From Xestospongia muta (taxonomy: Eukaryota > Porifera > Demospongiae > Haplosclerida > Petrosiidae): 64,000 nucleotides of DNA. The notes beneath the pieces were generated by a model that was not told where the DNA came from, ran no database searches, and worked only from the letters and a program-made list of their open reading frames with translations. Shown here in pieces: positions 59,755 to 64,000 of the stretch. The position numbers and the translations under genes are program-made. The stretch covers positions 1,347,001-1,411,000 of the forward strand of contig OY848918.1 of assembly GCA_963693285.1 (NCBI GenBank). Reading direction: 5' to 3'. Each line of letters starts with the position of its first letter. The first letter of the stretch is position 1.

Positions 59755-60213
59755 TGGTGTTGTTTTGGTAATGAAAATAATTTTAGTATTAGTATTAGTA
59801 GGAAATGTAATTTTGTTTTAGTTTTAGTTACTACAATGTAAAGCATTTTGGTTTTAGTTTTAGTTTTTAAAAAAGTTTTTTACTAGTTAAGTACATGTAA
59901 CTGCAACGCAGTAGCAATGTTTCCTATAGCTATATATCAAAGATCAACTATAATGAGAGTACATACATAGCATTCACCTTTTCATTCATGTCTACTGATG
60001 TGTGACATTCAACAGATGCATGTATGAATATACTAAAACTAAAAACAAAGTTAATACTTTTAGCTTAGTTATAGTTTTAGTAAGAGCTAAACTTTTAGTA
60101 ATAGTATTAGTTTTAGTTGTGAAGGAAGATAGTTTTAGTTTTAGTTTACCAAAAGTCAAATGCCTTACTAAAAGTACTTTTAGTTTTAGTTTTGATATAC
60201 CAAAACAACACTA
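59755..60213. mobile_element. 459-bp hAT-like MITE inserted in the microsatellite
   Basis: Terminal inverted repeats TGGTGTTGTTTTGGTA and TACCAAAACAACACTA match at 15 of 16. Both flanks carry ACATACAC (59747-59754, 60214-60221), an 8-bp duplication as hAT elements make, though the flank is itself repetitive. The interior is made of degenerate TTTTAGTTTTAG runs. No coding capacity. Confidence 0.8.
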
Positions 60214-60254
60214 ACATACACACACACACATACATACATACATACATAAACACA

Positions 60255-60288
<34 letters not shown>

Positions 60289-60340
60289 CATGCATACATA
60301 CATACATACATACATATATACATACATACATATATGTCAC
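60214..60340. repeat. Right part of the CATA/CA tract
   Basis: ACAC then ACAT repeats with a few TATATA steps, continuing the tract broken by the MITE. Confidence 0.93.
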
Positions 60341-60419
60341 AATAACATTTACATTATTGAATAAAAACTTAAGTTCAAAGATTATTTTGGTTTGATAAGT
60401 AGATGATATTGTGATCATA

Positions 60420-61100
60420 ACTATATGCTATTATTGTGACATTATATTACTGCACATAAATAGTATAAACTATATGTACTTCATTGTATGTACTGTCAAT
60501 TACCATTAATAAGTGACCAGTAATTTATTAGCTAGTAAGAGTGGATTTCAGAGAGATGATAGTCAATATAGTTGATGTCTATATAACAAGTAAGTTAATG
60601 GAATAAAGAAAATAATATTGACATGATATCAGAGATGGATCCAGTAAACCATATCTGACAGTCTACTCCATACTATATTATTTTACAGTACAGTCATCAG
60701 TGATTGAACCAATTTATACATCTACATTAATGAACAGTGTATATAGTGAGTGTAATGTGTTTATCCACTAGTGTAATTCCATTAACATATAGTAGTAATA
60801 ATACATAGCCAGACAACAACTATACTGCTATAGTATAACTAACACTAAAGCCATGGGCTCATTGCCAGGCTAGCTATTGGCTAGTATAGTTCTATTTCAT
60901 ATAAAATACAGTTTACTAAAACTGAATTATGTAATATGTAATGTATACATATACCACATGAGGATAACCAAAGTAATAAACATTAACAGATAGATTATAA
61001 TAACACTTTTATTTTCATTAATTCAGGTGATTTGTTATCAGAGGGAGGAATGTCTTGTTGTCTGGTAATAATCACTAACATAACTTATTGCAGGTCTATT
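60420..61100. other. Third copy of the duplicated inter-receptor block
   Basis: Matches 43.6-44.2 kb and 35.7-36.2 kb (e.g. CAGACAACAACTATACTGCT). No exon recognised. Confidence 0.6.
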
Positions 61101-61113
61101 TTGTATAATAGAA

Positions 61114-62131
61114 TTAGTATGAGGAGAATTTGGAGAGATGGATGATATATGTTTGTTGGGTGATGTGGTATAATATAAGCTGTGAAGGTAGAGGTTGTAT
61201 TTGAGGAGGTACAAATGATTGTTTTCTCACTTTAAGTATCTGTTCATGGAAAAAAGCTAATATACACAGTTTGCCATCTTCTATTAACATTAATAGTAAC
61301 ATATGACAAACATCCTGTGAGCACCTTTACTCTTTACATAAGGGGACAAGAAAACTACTACATACATCTACTTATATAAACAACACCTCATATAATCAAC
61401 AGTGGTATATGATAAGTGATCAACAACCTCTATGACATCACTATATGGGATGAGACTGTGGGTGGAGTTGTAACATCAACATAACATTGATATATCATCA
61501 ATACTAGATTCAGTTAGTAATGTATTATCTATTATTATTATGATGATATTATTCATTTGCCTATAACATTTTGAACTTGGTCCATTCCTTCAAGTACATG
61601 AGAACATATAGTCCTCAAAGTCTGTGATGTCATGTCATTCTCTTCAACCGTGATAGACTCTGATATGGTAGCTTTGTGAGCAGTATTATCATTAAACTCT
61701 TGACATGTTTGACATTGATCCTAAATTGTCATAACAATATAGTTTCATAATTATATGAGCTATAGTACTTGTTTATCCAATGACTGCTTAAATAACACAG
61801 TCCTTGTAATAGTAGACTTTGGCTGTACTCTTTTAGCTAAACATAAGAAATGAGAATGCCAAAATTATAACTTGTAAATATCTTACAACATATACAAATA
61901 AATATATATTTCTACATAAACAGTAGTAATGTATTAGTTGTAAATTACAATTAAATTGACAGTTCATTACCTCATTCTTTTCATCAGATGCTTTATTATT
62001 ACTATCAGTACTTCTAGTGATGTCAGTCAACAATGCTTGATCTTTGTTACTGGTAATGTAACTAAAATATCGAAAGTTCTAATGATAATATCATTTCCAT
62101 ACCTATATCACCAGTTTGTGAATTGCCCTCC

Positions 62132-62174
<43 letters not shown>

Positions 62175-63484
62175 AATTTGTCTCTTATATTTAAACTTAT
62201 CAACAGATATACCACTAGTAGTTGATTCTATTGGTGCCGTGATACCAATAGTGTCAGTAGTATTAGCATCACAGAATGTCACATCACTTGAAGTAGTATC
62301 TAATAAGGTAGTGTGATGTCATTGAACATCATAGTAGTAACTAATGAAATAACATGAATGATATACGATATAGTCAGTACATAGTACTTACTAATATTAC
62401 TAAAAGTCTCAGTAGGAGATGGTAGTAGTAACATATACTCCAGTACTTGAGGGTACACAACAGATGGGTTGGTTATTATGGTACCATCTACTACATCATG
62501 AGCTGTCACAGTATAGTTACCACTAACTGGTAGAGTTATATACTGGTATACTGTACTCTCCTCTATACTGGATTTACTCATATTAGACTTCGAGGTTTTT
62601 TTAGAAAACTCTTTAAATATCACATGACATCCATCAGCAGTAGATCTCTCAGCAAACCTACACTCTACAACAACTGATCCACTATCAGAGTAATACTGTA
62701 GAGTGAGTCCTTGAACATAATAGGTTGCTATATACATGTATTATATAGTGATAATGAATTATTATACATAATAATTACTCACAAAATAAGACACTATTTT
62801 CATTCTTTGTGTTATTAAATAAATCCATAATTTGTATAATAAAAGTGTAGCTAAGAGAAGGATGTAGTGCAGTCATATTATAATATATTGTTGTTTTATT
62901 AACACCAGTCACATTCTGTATGTTCACATTATCATTTGTTATACCATAGGTGAAAAGAACAATCAATCTGAAAAAAAATTTTATTATAAACATGTATTTA
63001 TAAATGTTTATTTGTCCTCATGTTGTTAGCAAATTGTGCCTAAACAAAAGAACTGTTTCCAGAGTTATTATGTTTCAAATCATGGCCAAGAATATTAACA
63101 GCATAATCTGATAATAGGTAACATTAAACAGATATAATTAATATAGTCTTACTTCCTATATTTGTTTGGTTATAATTGCAGCAAATTAACTGTATTGTTC
63201 AATGATAGCTGTGACACTAGCAGTATAAAATATCACAGTAGTTTGAGGATACTATGTAACAAATATAATGTATTAGTTGTGTTATCATCATTCTATTACA
63301 GAACCATATTAACAATAATATGATATGTTGTAATACTTCCTTGTGGAATATCATCAGAGTAAAATGATGGAGGAGACCAAGTTAAGGAAGGGTTTTTAGT
63401 AAAATTCAAGTTGAGGTGGTTGACAAGTGAAATACCATAATATTTTATAGTACAATTAATTTTTTTTCCGTTGATTAGGAGCAA
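61114..63484 (-). pseudogene. R8: partial receptor with broken FN3, intact membrane-proximal module and alternative tail
   Basis: FN3 exon (about 63230-63440, WSPPSFYSDDIPQGSITTYH) has lost the bases after YH and runs into stops, the same lesion as R3. An FN3-like exon (62778-62950) is shortened at its 5' end. The membrane-proximal module (about 62388-62727) is open and has lost a few residues in frame (KSNMSKSS). Hinge near 62190-62290. No TM exon was found where R3 and R4b have one; a CT run (62132-62172) lies there. Tail exons are open: near 61960-62030 (RSTDSNNK), 61760-61835, and 61580-61720 (CQTCQEFND, ESITVEENDM). No signal or Ig exon in view, and the window ends 0.5 kb upstream. Confidence 0.6.
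62132..62172. repeat. (CT)n microsatellite
   Basis: Run of CT dinucleotides between R8 hinge and tail exons, where other copies hold the TM exon. Confidence 0.95.
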
Positions 63485-63489
63485 CTATT

Positions 63490-64000
63490 GACACTGACAA
63501 AGATATAAAGTAGAAACTACCATAAATACGTTTCACAAATTATGATAATAAGAAAATTTAATAGTAAATAATAATTAGATGATGTCATGGTTACAGGAGT
63601 CGATACATGGTACACTTTCATTTATGACTTAGTGTGACTCTTTAGGACTTAAAGTTTAGCAGTGTCTAAAATAGCATGTTAATAGCAAAGTATATTCACA
63701 TTTACTTTGACCATTTCAATAGCTTTATTATGTCTTTGTATTTACTCATATGACCATACTTTGCTAATGGACGATATAGCTAATTTTGGAAATGTCAAAA
63801 ATATTGATTATTAATTATACTACACTAATAGGAAGTACTATTGTGGTAAGTTATAATTGAAAATTAAACAAGAAAAGGCAAAGTTATGGTACAAATAAGG
63901 TCAAAGTTAATGTGATAGATTTTAGACAGAAAACTAGCTAATATTATGCATGACCCCCTGGGGTTTATAATCACTTTGAGGGGTTTTGCTGCCACTGTTC
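63490..64000. other. Right end of window, no gene recognised
   Basis: AT-rich unique sequence. The last 60 bases turn GC-richer (GACCCCCTGGGGTTTATAAT), which may be the edge of another element. Confidence 0.4.

Noticed and set aside
58509..59846. Very long open frames on both strands rich in Cys-Val-Tyr-Met or His-Thr-Tyr-Ile
   Set aside because: They are translations of the CATA/CA repeat tract in several frames and have no splice or start context.
1..64000. tRNA, rRNA or other known RNA genes
   Set aside because: None could be recognised by eye. A covariance-model scan would be needed to exclude them.

Overview
This is AT-rich nuclear DNA from an early-branching animal, most likely a demosponge. 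The coding signal is split into small exons separated by mostly short GT-AG introns. The gene families (multicopy Ig/FN3 receptors, death-fold-like modules), a BEL/Pao retrotransposon, a LINE remnant and many foldback elements point to a metazoan. The assignment to sponge is inference from gene style; no species-diagnostic gene is present. Almost all host genes lie on the minus strand, so transcription runs from high to low coordinates.

Layout. (1) 0.1-1.3 kb: an 83-bp tandem satellite carrying a perfect 8-bp inverted repeat, partly organised as a 249-bp higher-order unit. (2) 1.9-8.4 kb: two tandem copies, about 2.8 kb apart, of a multi-exon gene or module family of unknown function with CARD/death-fold-like exons. 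One copy carries a chimeric exon. (3) 9.1-18.9 kb: another unknown multi-exon gene. One of its introns (originally about 160 bp) is split by a 6.36-kb BEL/Pao LTR retrotransposon (9711-16069, TSD ATATA) whose reading frame is broken. (4) 19.2-22.5 kb: mostly non-coding DNA with small inverted repeats. (5) 22.5-63.5 kb: a cluster of related receptor genes, partial genes and pseudogenes, here called R1 to R8, all on the minus strand. A full member reads signal peptide, Ig domain, FN3 domain, short exon, second FN3-like exon, a strongly conserved membrane-proximal module of about 110 residues, hinge, transmembrane segment, cytoplasmic tail. In R4, the member whose splice sites I worked through one by one, the junctions checked are phase 1. 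R4 and R7 are compact and look intact. R1 and R2 are long and look intact. R3, R5, R6 and R8 are broken or truncated. The tails differ: tyrosine-rich (R2, R4, R7), Ser/Thr-rich (R1), truncated (R5, R6), and another type (45 kb and 62 kb).

The cluster is shaped by repeated segmental duplication, inversion, exon loss and element insertion. It contains a LINE remnant, a 1.6-kb TIR element (53682-55283), a hAT-like MITE inserted in a 1.2-kb CATA/CA tract, a nested inverted duplication (36-37.7 kb) and a 287-bp tandem triplication. The most interesting biological reading is a rapidly evolving family of cell-surface receptors with one ectodomain plan and exchangeable signalling tails, as expected of immune or allorecognition loci. 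That function is inference. Exon boundaries were read by eye from splice consensus and open frame. Those of R4 and of the 2-8 kb genes were placed to the base; the others are approximate by a few bases.
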